Shown: in pieces, positions 36,869-45,671 of the stretch
Layout of the letters: every line of letters starts with the position of its first letter
How positions within the stretch are numbered: the first letter of the stretch is position 1
NCBI GenBank assembly: GCA_963789355.1
Contig: CAWBKK010000003.1
Coordinates: forward strand, 124,001 to 188,000
From: Gaiellasilicea sp963789355
GTDB lineage: Bacteria; Actinomycetota; Thermoleophilia; Gaiellales; Gaiellaceae
Direction of reading: 5' to 3'
DNA length: 64,000 nt
Made by a program: the position numbers and the translations under genes
Notes under the pieces: model-generated
What the model saw: only the letters and a program-made list of their open reading frames with translations
Told to the model about the DNA's origin: nothing
The model's database searches: none

Positions 36869-37999
36869 GTGCGGCCCCGCCCCGACCGGATCGAGCGCCT
36901 GCCGCAGCAGTACTTCGCGGCGCTCCTCGCCCGCGTCGGCGAGGCCGCGACGCAGCCGGGCGCGCCGGTCATCGACCTCGGGCGGGGTAACCCGGACATC
37001 CCGCCTCCGCCCCACGTCGCCGCGCGGCTCGCGGAGGTGGCGGGCAGCCGCGACCCCCGTGTGCACGGCTATGCCCCCTTCGCCGGGATCCGCTCGCTGA
37101 AGGAGGCGATCGCCGCTCGCTACCGCGACGTCTACGGGGTCGCGCTCGATCCCGCGTCGGAGGTGGCGATCGTGCCGGGGACGAAGACCGCGCTCGTCGA
37201 GTTCGCGCTCTGCGTCGCCGAGCGCGGCTCGACGATCGTCCTGCCCGACCCCGGCTACCCCGACTACCTCTCCGCCGTCGCGCTCGCCGGCGCCCGCCTC
37301 GCGTCACTGCCGATCGAGCCTCGGCCGGACTTCGATGCAGCGCCGACCGGCGACGTCGCTGCGATCTATCTCAACTATCCGTCGAACCCGGCCGCCGCCA
37401 CCGTTCCGGAGGGCACGTTCGCCGACGCCGTCGAGTACGCCGAGCGAACGGGAGCGATCGTGCTGCACGACTTCGCCTACGGCGACCTCGTCTTCGACGG
37501 CCGGCCGCCCGCGAGCTTCCTCGCCGAACCCGGTGCGAAGGACGTCGGCGTCGAGCTCTTCTCGATGTCCAAGAGCTACGGCATGGCCGGCTGGCGGCTC
37601 GGCTTCGTCGTCGGCAACGCGGAGATCGTCAGCCGCCTGGAGCTGTTGAGCGACCACGTCCGCGTCGGGATCTTCGCCGCGCTGCAGGAGGCGGCGGTCG
37701 CGGCGCTGACGGGGCCGCAGGAGAGCGTCGAGGAGCGGCGCGCGCTCTACGAGGCTCGGCGCGACCGCGTCGTCTCGTCGGTGCCGGGCGCACGGTCGGA
37801 GGGAACGTTCTTTGCCTGGCTGCCGCTGGCCGAAGGCCTCACGGTCGAGCGGATCCTCGGGGAGGCTCGAGTCGCGCTCGCGCCCGGCGAGGGATTCGGT
37901 GCCTGCGGCGCCGGCCATGCCCGGATCTCGCTCGCCGTCTCCGACGAGACGCTCGACGAGGGTCTCGCTCGGCTTCGAGGTTTCGGGCTAGGGCGCTAG
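36869..37999 (+). CDS. PLP-dependent class I/II aminotransferase
   Basis: This 376-residue fold-type I aminotransferase moves an amino group between an amino acid and a 2-oxo acid. The PLP lysine is Lys235 in SMSKSYGMAGWRLGF. The cofactor-ring Asp201 and Tyr204 are in HDFAYGD, and the substrate-Asn region is YLNYPSNP. The pattern resembles LL-diaminopimelate, aromatic or alanine aminotransferases of the AlaA/DapL/PatA branch. Neighbours give no pathway clue, since the next gene encodes a secreted protein. GTG 36869 is used because it starts at the family's natural N terminus. Confidence 0.88.
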   Translation: MRPRPDRIERLPQQYFAALLARVGEAATQPGAPVIDLGRGNPDIPPPPHVAARLAEVAGSRDPRVHGYAPFAGIRSLKEAIAARYRDVYGVALDPASEVAIVPGTKTALVEFALCVAERGSTIVLPDPGYPDYLSAVALAGARLASLPIEPRPDFDAAPTGDVAAIYLNYPSNPAAATVPEGTFADAVEYAERTGAIVLHDFAYGDLVFDGRPPASFLAEPGAKDVGVELFSMSKSYGMAGWRLGFVVGNAEIVSRLELLSDHVRVGIFAALQEAAVAALTGPQESVEERRALYEARRDRVVSSVPGARSEGTFFAWLPLAEGLTVERILGEARVALAPGEGFGACGAGHARISLAVSDETLDEGLARLRGFGLGR

Positions 38000-38002
38000 C
38001 AT
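37997..38002 (+). promoter_or_regulatory. -10-like element for the secreted zincin-like gene
   Basis: TAGCAT stands seven bases before the ATG at 38010. It overlaps the stop codon of the aminotransferase gene, suggesting the downstream gene has its own leaderless promoter. Confidence 0.4.
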
Positions 38003-38009
38003 CGAGCTC

Positions 38010-38756
38010 ATGCATCGCTGGTCGCTTGTGGTCGCGCTGGTCGTCGGGGCGGCCGCATCGACGGGTGCGGGATCGGCCACCACGACGCCCGGGGAACGGC
38101 TCCTGATCCCGTACCTGTCCGGCGGCGCGGGCGTCTACGTCGACGGCGACGGCCGTCCCGTCACGAGCGAGGGTGCGCCGCACGTTCCCGGCATCCACAT
38201 CCGGCCGCGCGTGCCGGAACCGGCGCCGCCACCGGTCGAGCCGACGCAGCCGCCGCCCCCAGGCCCGCGACCGTCCGAGCCGGTCCCGGGACCGCCGCCG
38301 GATCCGACCGCAACGCCCTCCGTCCCCGCTCCGTCCGAGGGGTACGCGCGGGCCGACCTCGCGGCGGCCGTCGGCGTTCCCGCGGTCACGTCGGTGTTCT
38401 GCCGCACCGACGCCGCCTGGCCGAGCGAGACCACGCTCAAGAACGCCACCGGCTACTGGACCTGGGGTGGCTCCCAGATCACGATGAGAACCTGGCGGTG
38501 CGACGGGATCGCCCGGGAGCGAATCGGAACGGAGCTGTTCGCACGAGGTGTGTTCGTGCTGGCCCACGAGGCCGCCCACGCCGCGGGGATTGCCGACGAA
38601 TGCGAGGCGGACAAACGCGCGCTCGCGACGATGGGTGCGATCACCGAGCGGCTCGGCTGGGGCTTCGCGGCCGGAGACGAGGCGGGCCGCTACCTGAACA
38701 ACCTCCTGCGCCCGAACCCCCCGCCCGATCCCTACTGCATCGGCCGCCTACCGTAG
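38010..38756 (+). CDS. Secreted zincin-like protein with proline-rich linker
   Basis: A signal peptide (WSLVVALVVGAAASTGAGSA) is followed by a short domain, a 45-residue Pro-rich spacer (about 66-110) and a C-terminal domain of about 135 residues. That domain has VFVLAHEAAHAAGIADECEADKRAL, where H186-E-x-x-H190 is a zinc-protease motif, and a later Glu/Asp could be the third ligand. Cys131, Cys164 and Cys198 are present. There is no propeptide of normal size. It could be a metalloprotease, or a binding protein that retains the motif. It overlaps the convergent methyltransferase gene by nine bases. Confidence 0.65.
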   Translation: MHRWSLVVALVVGAAASTGAGSATTTPGERLLIPYLSGGAGVYVDGDGRPVTSEGAPHVPGIHIRPRVPEPAPPPVEPTQPPPPGPRPSEPVPGPPPDPTATPSVPAPSEGYARADLAAAVGVPAVTSVFCRTDAAWPSETTLKNATGYWTWGGSQITMRTWRCDGIARERIGTELFARGVFVLAHEAAHAAGIADECEADKRALATMGAITERLGWGFAAGDEAGRYLNNLLRPNPPPDPYCIGRLP

Positions 38757-39479
38757 GCGCGTCCGGTAGAGATCCGTCCGGAGCGGGTGCCGGTGGATCC
38801 CGTCTGGAAGGAGCTCTGCAAGCCGAGCGAGCAAGTCGGCCCGTTCCGGTTCCGGCAGGGCGCCGATCATGCTCCACGACGCTGCCTGAGCCAGGATGGC
38901 CACCCGGTCGACCGCGACCGGATTCGGAAAGCTCGCCTCGACGAGCGGTTCGAACGGGCCGGGAAACGGTGCCTTCCAGAGACCCGTGCGGACGGTCTGC
39001 TCAGGCGGCTTCTCGATCGCCCCGGCCCGGTACGCGTCCCAGAACGCCTCCGGCAGCGGCGGCTCGAAGTCGCCGTCGACCTGGTTGAAGAGAATCGCCA
39101 GCGTCCCGCCCGGCCTGAGCACACGCGCGATCTCGGCCAGCGTCTCCGCGGTCGCGAACCAGTGGAACGCTTCACCGACGAGCACGGCATCGACGGCGTC
39201 GTCGTCGAGCGGGATCGCCTCGGCTGTCCCGCTGAGAGCTTGGGCCTCCGGCACGACGCGCTCGAGGACGGCGCGCATCCCGTCGAGCGGCTCGACCGCG
39301 ATCACGTGCGCGGCGCGCGGCACGAGCTGCCGGGTCAACTTGCCGGTGCCCGCGGCGAGGTCGAGGACGACGGCGTCGGCGGTCAGGCCGACCGCATCGA
39401 GAGCCGCTTCCGCATAGCCCGGCCGGCCCAGCTCGTACTCCTCCGCCACGCGGCCGAAGCTTCCTGCGAGATCGGGCAT
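38748..39479 (-). CDS. Class I SAM-dependent methyltransferase
   Basis: This 243-residue methyltransferase of the Methyltransf_11/UbiE-like group has motif I VVLDLAAGTGKLTRQL, an acidic end of strand 2 (VIAVEPLDGM), IPLDDDAVDAVLVGEAFHWF as motif II, and RVLRPGGTLAILFN as motif III. The F-H-W-F block and the following part are common in actinobacterial proteins of unknown substrate. Its ATG begins immediately after the acyl-CoA dehydrogenase stop, so the two are co-transcribed. Confidence 0.88.
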   Translation of the reverse strand: MPDLAGSFGRVAEEYELGRPGYAEAALDAVGLTADAVVLDLAAGTGKLTRQLVPRAAHVIAVEPLDGMRAVLERVVPEAQALSGTAEAIPLDDDAVDAVLVGEAFHWFATAETLAEIARVLRPGGTLAILFNQVDGDFEPPLPEAFWDAYRAGAIEKPPEQTVRTGLWKAPFPGPFEPLVEASFPNPVAVDRVAILAQAASWSMIGALPEPERADLLARLAELLPDGIHRHPLRTDLYRTRLR

Positions 39480-40661
39480 CTAGCCGACGCCGGCGAGGAG
39501 GAACGCGCGGCTCTCGCGCAGCATCTCGCGGGCGATCACGAGGCGCTGCACCTCCTGCGTCCCCTCGTAGATCTGCGTGATCTTGGCGTCGCGCATGAAG
39601 CGCTCGACCGGGTACTCCTTGATGTAGCCGTAGCCGCCGAGGATCTGGACGGCCTCCGTCGCGACCCACATCGCGACGTCGCCGCACTTCAGCTTCGCCT
39701 GCGCGGAGGCCTTCGTCAGCTCGGCGCCGTCGATGCCCGCATCGCACATCTGGCCGAAGCGGTAGAGGAGCCCGCGCGCGGCCTCGGTCTCCGTCTCCAT
39801 GTCCGCGAGCTTCGCCGCGATCAGCTGGTGCTGGGCAATCGGCTTGCCCATCGTCTCCCGCGTCTTCGCGTACTCGAGCGCGTAGTCGGTGGCGCCCTGC
39901 GCGATCCCGAGCGCCTGCGCGGCGACCCCCGGGCGCGAGCGGTCGAGGATCCGCATCGCGATCTTGAAGCCCTCGCCCTCCTCCCCGAGCAGGTTCGCAG
40001 CGGGGATACGGCAGTCGTCGAAGGTGAGCTCGCCGGTCGTCGACCCAGAGATTCCCATTTTCGGCTCCAGCCGCGCGACGGCGAAGCCGGGCGCGTCAGC
40101 CTCGACGAGGAAGGCGGAGATCCCCGAGTGCCCCGCATCCGGGTCGGTCTTCGCAAAGACGGTGTAGACGTTCGCGACGCCGGCGTTCGTGATGAAGCGC
40201 TTGTTCCCGTTGAGGACGTACTCGTCGCCGTCGCGGACGGCGGTCGTCCGCATCGCCGCGGAGTCGGAGCCCGAGCCCGCCTCGGTCAGCGCATACGCCG
40301 GCAGCCACTCGCCGCTCGCGAGCTTCGGCAGGTACGCCTCCTTCTGAGCCTGCGAGCCGGCGAGCTTCAGCCCGAGCGAGCCGAGCTCCTGCACCGCGAG
40401 CAGGAGGCCGCTCGTGGCGCAGACCTTCGAGACCTCTTCGATCGCCACGAGCGCAAGCAGCGTCCCGGTGCCCGAGCCGCCGTGCTCCTCGTCGAAGAGG
40501 AGGCCGAAGATCTCGTGCTCGCGAAAGAGCTCGACGATGTCCCAGGGGAACTCGTGCGACTCGTCGATCTCGGCAGCGCGTGGCGCGACGCGTTCCCGCG
40601 CCAGGGTGCGGACGAGCTCGCGGATCTCGCGCTGCTCGTCGGTGAGGACGTCCCAGGCCAC
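39480..40661 (-). CDS. Acyl-CoA dehydrogenase
   Basis: This 393-residue flavoenzyme introduces the alpha-beta double bond into an acyl-CoA and passes electrons to ETF. FAD-binding signatures are YALTEAGSGSDSAAMRT and FITNAGVANVYTVFAKT. The catalytic glutamate is in QIYEGTQEVQRLVIAREML near the C terminus, as in short- and medium-chain enzymes. R-D-A-K-I-T-Q-I-Y-E is the typical C-terminal signature. Length is normal. GTG start at 40661. The chain length of the substrate is not deducible; the class fits short/branched-chain degradation. Confidence 0.93.
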   Translation of the reverse strand: MAWDVLTDEQREIRELVRTLARERVAPRAAEIDESHEFPWDIVELFREHEIFGLLFDEEHGGSGTGTLLALVAIEEVSKVCATSGLLLAVQELGSLGLKLAGSQAQKEAYLPKLASGEWLPAYALTEAGSGSDSAAMRTTAVRDGDEYVLNGNKRFITNAGVANVYTVFAKTDPDAGHSGISAFLVEADAPGFAVARLEPKMGISGSTTGELTFDDCRIPAANLLGEEGEGFKIAMRILDRSRPGVAAQALGIAQGATDYALEYAKTRETMGKPIAQHQLIAAKLADMETETEAARGLLYRFGQMCDAGIDGAELTKASAQAKLKCGDVAMWVATEAVQILGGYGYIKEYPVERFMRDAKITQIYEGTQEVQRLVIAREMLRESRAFLLAGVG

Positions 40662-40683
40662 GCGGCGATTGTACGGCCCGATT

Positions 40684-41649
40684 TCAGCGGGCGCCGAGCG
40701 GCGTCACGCAGCGGCGGTAGGCGGCCCGTGCCGCCGGCTTGTCCCCGAGCTGCCACGGGGACGAGCCCATGCTGTAGTAGGCGGCGAGGCGAGTCCTGGG
40801 ATGGGTCTTGAGGAACGCGCAGATCCGCGAGACGAAGCCCGGATCGTCCGTGCTCGTGCCCCACTCGGCGATCGCATACGGCTTTCCCGGATGCGCCCGG
40901 TACAGCGCCTCGTTGGCCGCATGCGACGCGACTCCGGGGCTCCTCGCATAGATGTCGTTGGCGACCATGTCGACGTAGCGATCGCCCGGGTAGAAGGCCT
41001 GCGCCGGCCGGCTGCTGCCCGAGTCCATCCCCGCGATCGGATTCCAGATCACGGTCAGGCGGGAGGCCGGGTTCGCGGGCAGGGCCACGCCCAGGGGTCG
41101 CTGACCGAGCGCGCGCAGGCTCCCGTCGACATCGCCTCCGTGGAGGATCAGATAGGCACGCCGGAACGCCTGCCTGTACGCGGCTGCGGAGTGGGAGGCG
41201 CCGCGCGAGCGACCGCGGGAGTCGACCGGGGAGTAGAGGTTCTTCGCGTTGTTCATCTCGGCCAGGAAGCGCACGTACAGCGGCGAGCCGAAGGCCGCAA
41301 TCGCCCGGTTGAGCGCGACCAGGTAGGCGTCGCCACGGCCGGCCGCGATCGCAGCGGGAGTGATTGCCTCGGTGCGGGCCCGGCCGCGATCGGTGCCGAT
41401 GTGGATCATCGGCACCGGCCGGAGCCCGGCGAGGAGGGACGCGAACGGCGAGCCCCACGAGCGGCCTTGCTCCCAGCCGAGGAAGATGTGGCGCACTGTC
41501 GACTCCTGCCCTGTTTGCCGCTCGAAGGCCTCGGCTTTCCCGGCGACGCCGAGCACGGGCTTGTTGACGGCGTCGACGCCGCCCCACGCAGCTGCCGCGG
41601 TTCCGGCAGCGATCAGACCCAGTACCCCCAGCAGCGCGACCCGGCGCAT
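40684..41649 (-). CDS. Secreted GH26-like glycoside hydrolase
   Basis: This 321-residue protein has a signal peptide (RRVALLGVLGLIAAGTAAAA) and a TIM-barrel-like domain with features of the mannanase (GH26) group: LGWEQG, IHIGTD, VRFLAEMNN with Glu131 as likely acid/base, VIWNPIAG, and AIAEWGTS with Glu262 as likely nucleophile. It acts outside the cell on an unknown beta-linked glycan. It is closely related to the next gene upstream, and is about 190 residues shorter because it lacks PKD modules. The start is the ATG at 41649. Confidence 0.75.
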   Translation of the reverse strand: MRRVALLGVLGLIAAGTAAAAWGGVDAVNKPVLGVAGKAEAFERQTGQESTVRHIFLGWEQGRSWGSPFASLLAGLRPVPMIHIGTDRGRARTEAITPAAIAAGRGDAYLVALNRAIAAFGSPLYVRFLAEMNNAKNLYSPVDSRGRSRGASHSAAAYRQAFRRAYLILHGGDVDGSLRALGQRPLGVALPANPASRLTVIWNPIAGMDSGSSRPAQAFYPGDRYVDMVANDIYARSPGVASHAANEALYRAHPGKPYAIAEWGTSTDDPGFVSRICAFLKTHPRTRLAAYYSMGSSPWQLGDKPAARAAYRRCVTPLGAR

Positions 41650-41681
41650 CGGGGTGTTGTAGCCGAAGCTGCCGAAAACGG

Positions 41682-43223
41682 CTACCCGGGCCTCACCCTG
41701 ACGTCGATGTGGGTCAGCACTCGCTCGCCCGCACCCAGGTGGACGATCAGGACGGCGCGGTAGGTCCCCGCCAAGGTGTACGTGTGGCCGAGGAACCGGG
41801 GCGGCCTGCCCGGCCCTTGACGACTCGTACCGTCGCCCGGCACGAACTCCCACCTCGTCGCCGCTGCGGTGACGAGCACGCGGAAGTTGACCGAGAACGG
41901 CGCCTTGCCGGCGGGGGGAGTCGGGATCAGGCGCAGCAGCTCCGACTTCCCCTTGCCGACCTGCACTCGGGTCTCCGTGATGTAGCGGACTGCGGTGCCG
42001 GTGAATGGCGGCTCGAGGAAGACGACGAGCGTGGCCGTATAGAGACCGTCGTTCTCGTACGAGTGCGAGACCGTCCCCGGCGCCGCGCCGCTGCCCTGAA
42101 GCACCTTGCCGTCGCCGAACGCGACCTGCCAGCGCAGCACCGGCTTGTTCAGGTCGACGTGCGTCGAGAAGGTGACGGCGAGCGGCGCCTCCCCCTGCGC
42201 TGGCTCGGGCGTCAGCCGCAGCTGCGCGCTCGCCGGCGGGACCGGAGTCGGGATGCTCGACTCGGCGCCGATCGGCGTGATGCACCGTCGGTACTCGGCC
42301 CGGGCGGCTGCCTTCGATCCGAGGTCGTAGGGGGAGCTCGGCCTGGCGTCGTAGTACGCCGCCAGCTTCGTTCGCGGCCGCGACTTCAGGAACTGGCAGA
42401 TCTTCCTGACGAAGCCGGCGTCGTCGACCGACAGGCCCCACTCCGGCAGCGCGTACGGCTTACCCGGATGCGCGCGATAGAGCGCCTCGTTCGCCGCGTG
42501 CGAGGCGACGCCCGCCCGGTTCGCGAACATGTCGTTGCCGACCATGTCCACGTAGGCGTCGCCGGGATAGAACACCTGCGCCGGCCGCTCACTGTGCGCA
42601 TCGAGGCCCGCGATCGGGTTCCAGATCACCGTCAGCAGCGGTGACGCATTCACCGCCAGGTCCCGACCGAGGGCCGGTTGACCGAGCGCGCGCAGCTCTG
42701 CATCGACGTCGCCGCCGTGGAGGATCAGAAACGCGCGCCGAAACGCCTGCCTGTAGGCCGCTGGCGCGTGCGACGGGCCTCTCGACGTGCCGTTCGGCCG
42801 CGTCGGCGCGTAGAGGTTCTTCGGATTGTTCATCTCCGCCAGCACCCGCACGTAGAGCGGCCCACCGTAGGCTGCGATCGCCCGGTTGAGAGCGACGAGA
42901 TACGCGTCACCGCGGCCGGAAGCGATCTGCGCCGGTGTGATCGCCTCTCTGCGGGCGCGGCCGCGGTCGGTGCCGAGGTGGATCATCGGAACCGGCTTCA
43001 GGCTTGCGAACAGGTGCGCGAACGGCGAGCCCCAGGTGCTCCCCTGACCCCAGCCGATGAAGATGTGACGGACCTGCGAGTGCTGTCCGGTCTGGCTCTG
43101 GAAGCGGTCGGCCTGTCCGGCGATCCCGAGCAGCGGCGTGTTGACGGCGGCACCGCGTCCGTCCGCGGCACTCGCTCCCCCGGCAAGCAAAAGCAGGAGT
43201 GCGAAGAGCGGGAGCGGCCGCAT
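41682..43223 (-). CDS. Secreted GH26-like glycoside hydrolase with two PKD-type domains
   Basis: This 513-residue protein is a paralogue of the downstream gene: signal peptide, IGWGQGSTWGSPF, IHLGTDRGRAR, LAEMNN (Glu130), VIWNPIAG, FYPGDAYVDMVGND and PEWGLS (Glu261). After residue 325 come two PKD/immunoglobulin-like beta domains (about 330-420, with FGDGKVLQGSG and SHSYENDGLYTATL, and 425-513, with FVPGDGT and GHTYTLAGTYRAVL). PKD modules usually bind polysaccharide or act as spacers. The two genes are 32 bases apart and on one strand, so a tandem duplication with loss or gain of the PKD part is likely. The start is the ATG at 43223; the TTG at 43226 is less likely. Confidence 0.8.
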   Translation of the reverse strand: MRPLPLFALLLLLAGGASAADGRGAAVNTPLLGIAGQADRFQSQTGQHSQVRHIFIGWGQGSTWGSPFAHLFASLKPVPMIHLGTDRGRARREAITPAQIASGRGDAYLVALNRAIAAYGGPLYVRVLAEMNNPKNLYAPTRPNGTSRGPSHAPAAYRQAFRRAFLILHGGDVDAELRALGQPALGRDLAVNASPLLTVIWNPIAGLDAHSERPAQVFYPGDAYVDMVGNDMFANRAGVASHAANEALYRAHPGKPYALPEWGLSVDDAGFVRKICQFLKSRPRTKLAAYYDARPSSPYDLGSKAAARAEYRRCITPIGAESSIPTPVPPASAQLRLTPEPAQGEAPLAVTFSTHVDLNKPVLRWQVAFGDGKVLQGSGAAPGTVSHSYENDGLYTATLVVFLEPPFTGTAVRYITETRVQVGKGKSELLRLIPTPPAGKAPFSVNFRVLVTAAATRWEFVPGDGTSRQGPGRPPRFLGHTYTLAGTYRAVLIVHLGAGERVLTHIDVRVRPG

Positions 43224-43269
43224 CAATCCAGTATCCGATCAGAAGACGCGTCCGTCCAGATCGATCTCC

Positions 43270-44607
43270 CTAGACGAATGGCCAGTTCCGCACGCGTGCG
43301 AGCGCCTCCCGCAGGAACCCGTGCGTCGCATCGAGCTCAGGCTTGGCAGCGGGCTCGAGGGCGCCGACGATGTGCTGGTAGGAGACGGCATGGTGCAGCG
43401 GGATCACAACCGCCGCCAGCGCCGCCGCCTCGCGCAGGCGCTCGGGCGACTCGATCCCCTCCCACGCGCCGAGATACGCGTCCAGCAGGGCTGCGCGATT
43501 CGCATCGTCCTCCTCCCACTGCAGCGAGAGCAGGTCGATGAAGGGATGGGCAATACAGGCGTCGGTCCAGTCGAAGTAGATGAGCTCGCCGCCGAGCCGA
43601 GCGACATTGCCGAGGTGGAGGTCGCCGTGGACGAGCGTCGGCGGGAGGTCGTAGTCGGCGAGCCGGCGGCAGGCCTCCCGGAACACCGGCGCCGAGCGTC
43701 TCAGCTCCGCAACCTCGTCGGAGCTCAGCCGTGCGACCGCCTCGGGATCCTCGAGGAGCGGGCCGATCTGCTCCGCCAGCACCTCCGGCCGCCGGTCGAG
43801 GCAGCCCGCGGCGAGCAGCTCTTCGACCCGGTCCGCGCTCCGTCGTTGCATCCCGGCGAAGCGCACCAGCAGTTCGCGCCGGACCTCGAGCGGAGCGCGC
43901 CAGCCGACCAGGTCGTCGAGCGCCGGCAGCAGGAACCATCCCCGCTCCGGCTCCACGGCCAGCGGCGCCTGGACGTAGCCGGGAAAGCGAGCGGCGAGGA
44001 TCGCGGTCACCGGTCCCTCGTCGACGAAGAGCGGCAGCCGCGCCGAGACCTTGAAATAGAGGTCGGGGCCGTCGGTGCGGACGCGCAGCACCGTGGAGAT
44101 GCTCCAGTGCTTGACCTGCTCGATCCCGAGCAGCGAGCGGCCGAGCCGCTCCACCTCGAACGCGAGCCAGGCATGCACGTCGTCGAGCCAGCCCGGCCGG
44201 GCCCACGGCGGCCGCTCGACCGGTACCTCGCCCCGCTCGAGAGCGTCGAGGTAGTCACCCAGAAGCTCGCGCTGATCCTCGTCCGTCATCCGGAGAGCGT
44301 CCAGATCTGTCCGCCCCACCCAGCGGCCGTGCGCGGGCGTTTGCCACGAGAGGTCTCGCAGAGCCAGCTCGAACACGGCCTCGAGCCGGCTCGCATCCTC
44401 TTTCTCGTCGAACCGAAGCTGGCGCAGCAGCCATGGGGTCGTGCCCAACCGCCGCTCGAAGGCGGGAACGATCATCGCCGCGTTCGCCACCCAGAGCTCA
44501 CGGGCTGCGACGCGCGGGAGCCGCCAGGCCCGGTCGCTCCGCAGGAAGAGAATGCGCGGCTCGGTGGGATGCCGCAGCGCCCCGAACGACTCCGAGCGCC
44601 AGCTCAC
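43270..44607 (-). CDS. Aminoglycoside phosphotransferase (APH)-family kinase
   Basis: This 445-residue protein has an unusual N-terminal half and an APH-type kinase domain in the second half. The kinase signatures are LVHGDLHLGNVARLGGELIYFDWTDACIAHPFIDLLSL, with the catalytic Asp in HGDLHLGN and the metal-binding Asp in FDWTDA. The N-terminal 200 residues contain F-D-E-K-E-D-A-S-R-L-E and D-V-H-A-W-L blocks of unknown nature. The function is phosphorylation of a small hydroxyl or amino sugar, or another metabolite. The GTG at 44607 overlaps the FAH stop as GTGA, so this is in the FAH operon, and a metabolic rather than resistance role is likely. Confidence 0.75.
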   Translation of the reverse strand: MSWRSESFGALRHPTEPRILFLRSDRAWRLPRVAARELWVANAAMIVPAFERRLGTTPWLLRQLRFDEKEDASRLEAVFELALRDLSWQTPAHGRWVGRTDLDALRMTDEDQRELLGDYLDALERGEVPVERPPWARPGWLDDVHAWLAFEVERLGRSLLGIEQVKHWSISTVLRVRTDGPDLYFKVSARLPLFVDEGPVTAILAARFPGYVQAPLAVEPERGWFLLPALDDLVGWRAPLEVRRELLVRFAGMQRRSADRVEELLAAGCLDRRPEVLAEQIGPLLEDPEAVARLSSDEVAELRRSAPVFREACRRLADYDLPPTLVHGDLHLGNVARLGGELIYFDWTDACIAHPFIDLLSLQWEEDDANRAALLDAYLGAWEGIESPERLREAAALAAVVIPLHHAVSYQHIVGALEPAAKPELDATHGFLREALARVRNWPFV

Positions 44608-45671
44608 GCGGCGGCAAGGATGCGGCCGCGCACGTCGCCGAGCGGCTCGCCGCGGAGCACGACCTCGTCCCCGTCCTCGAGGAACGTCCGCTCGCTGCCA
44701 TCGTCGAGCCGGATCGGCTCGCTGCCGTTCCAGGTGAGCTCGATCAGGCTGCCCTCGGTGCCCCGCTCGGCTCCGGAGATCGTGCCGGACGCCATCAGGT
44801 CGCCGGTTCGGATGCTCGCGCCGTTCGAGGTTGCGTGCGCGAGCTGCTGCGGCATCGTCCAGTAGAGCCCACGGGCGTTGCCGCTGGAGATTCGCGTGCC
44901 GTTCAGCTCGACCTCGAGTGGGATGTCGAATCCCCAGTCGCCCTCGACTCGGAGATGTGGCAGCGGCTCCGGCTCTTGGCGCGGAGCGGGGACGCGGCGG
45001 CCTTCGAGCAGTGCCAGCGGCGTCACCCACGCGGAGACAGATGTGGCGAAGCTCTTGCCGAGGAACGGGCCGAGCGGGACGTACTCCCAGGCCTGGAGGT
45101 CGCGCGCGCTCCAGTCGTTGACGAGCACGACGCCGAAGACGTGGTCGGCGAAGGCGCTCGCCGGCACGGGACGGCCGAGCGTGCTCGGGATGCCGACGAC
45201 GAAGCCGAGCTCGAGCTCGATGTCGAGGCGCCGCGAAGGCCCGAACGCCGGCGCGACGGCGTCCGGTGGCTTCGCCTGCCCTCGCGGGCGCGTAATCGCG
45301 GTGCCGCTGACGACGACGGTTCCGGCGCGCCCGTGGTAACCGACCGGCAGGTGACGCCAGTTCGGCAACAGCGCCTCGCCGTCGGGTCGAAACATCCGGC
45401 CGAGGTTCGTCGCATGCTCCAGCGACGAGTAGAAGTCGACGTAGTCCGCGACGGTGAACGGCTGCAGCGGCGTCACGTCGTCGAGCGCGATCGCGTCGCC
45501 GGCGTCGGCCGCGGACACCGCCTGCTCGGTCAGCCGCTCCCACGCCGCGCGGCCCTGCGGCAGCAGCTCGTCGAGCGAGCCCTCGCCGAGGTCGACGACG
45601 GAGTCCCCGGAGCGGAAGCCGAGCTGGGTCGCTCCCGTGCCGCGGGTGAAGGTGCCGAAACCCTGGATCAC
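44604..45671 (-). CDS. Fumarylacetoacetase
   Basis: This enzyme cleaves fumarylacetoacetate to fumarate and acetoacetate, the last step of tyrosine breakdown. It has FRPDGEALLPNWRHLPVGYHGRAGTVVVSGT, which matches the fumarylacetoacetase active-site strand, together with ELELGFVVG, VLVNDWSARDLQAWEYVPLGPFLGKSFATS and GSEPIRLDDGS. At 355 residues it is shorter than the classic 415-430, having a reduced N-terminal SH3-like domain. The GTG at 45671 overlaps the previous stop as GTGA. No homogentisate dioxygenase gene is in this window. Confidence 0.88.
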   Translation of the reverse strand: MIQGFGTFTRGTGATQLGFRSGDSVVDLGEGSLDELLPQGRAAWERLTEQAVSAADAGDAIALDDVTPLQPFTVADYVDFYSSLEHATNLGRMFRPDGEALLPNWRHLPVGYHGRAGTVVVSGTAITRPRGQAKPPDAVAPAFGPSRRLDIELELGFVVGIPSTLGRPVPASAFADHVFGVVLVNDWSARDLQAWEYVPLGPFLGKSFATSVSAWVTPLALLEGRRVPAPRQEPEPLPHLRVEGDWGFDIPLEVELNGTRISSGNARGLYWTMPQQLAHATSNGASIRTGDLMASGTISGAERGTEGSLIELTWNGSEPIRLDDGSERTFLEDGDEVVLRGEPLGDVRGRILAAA

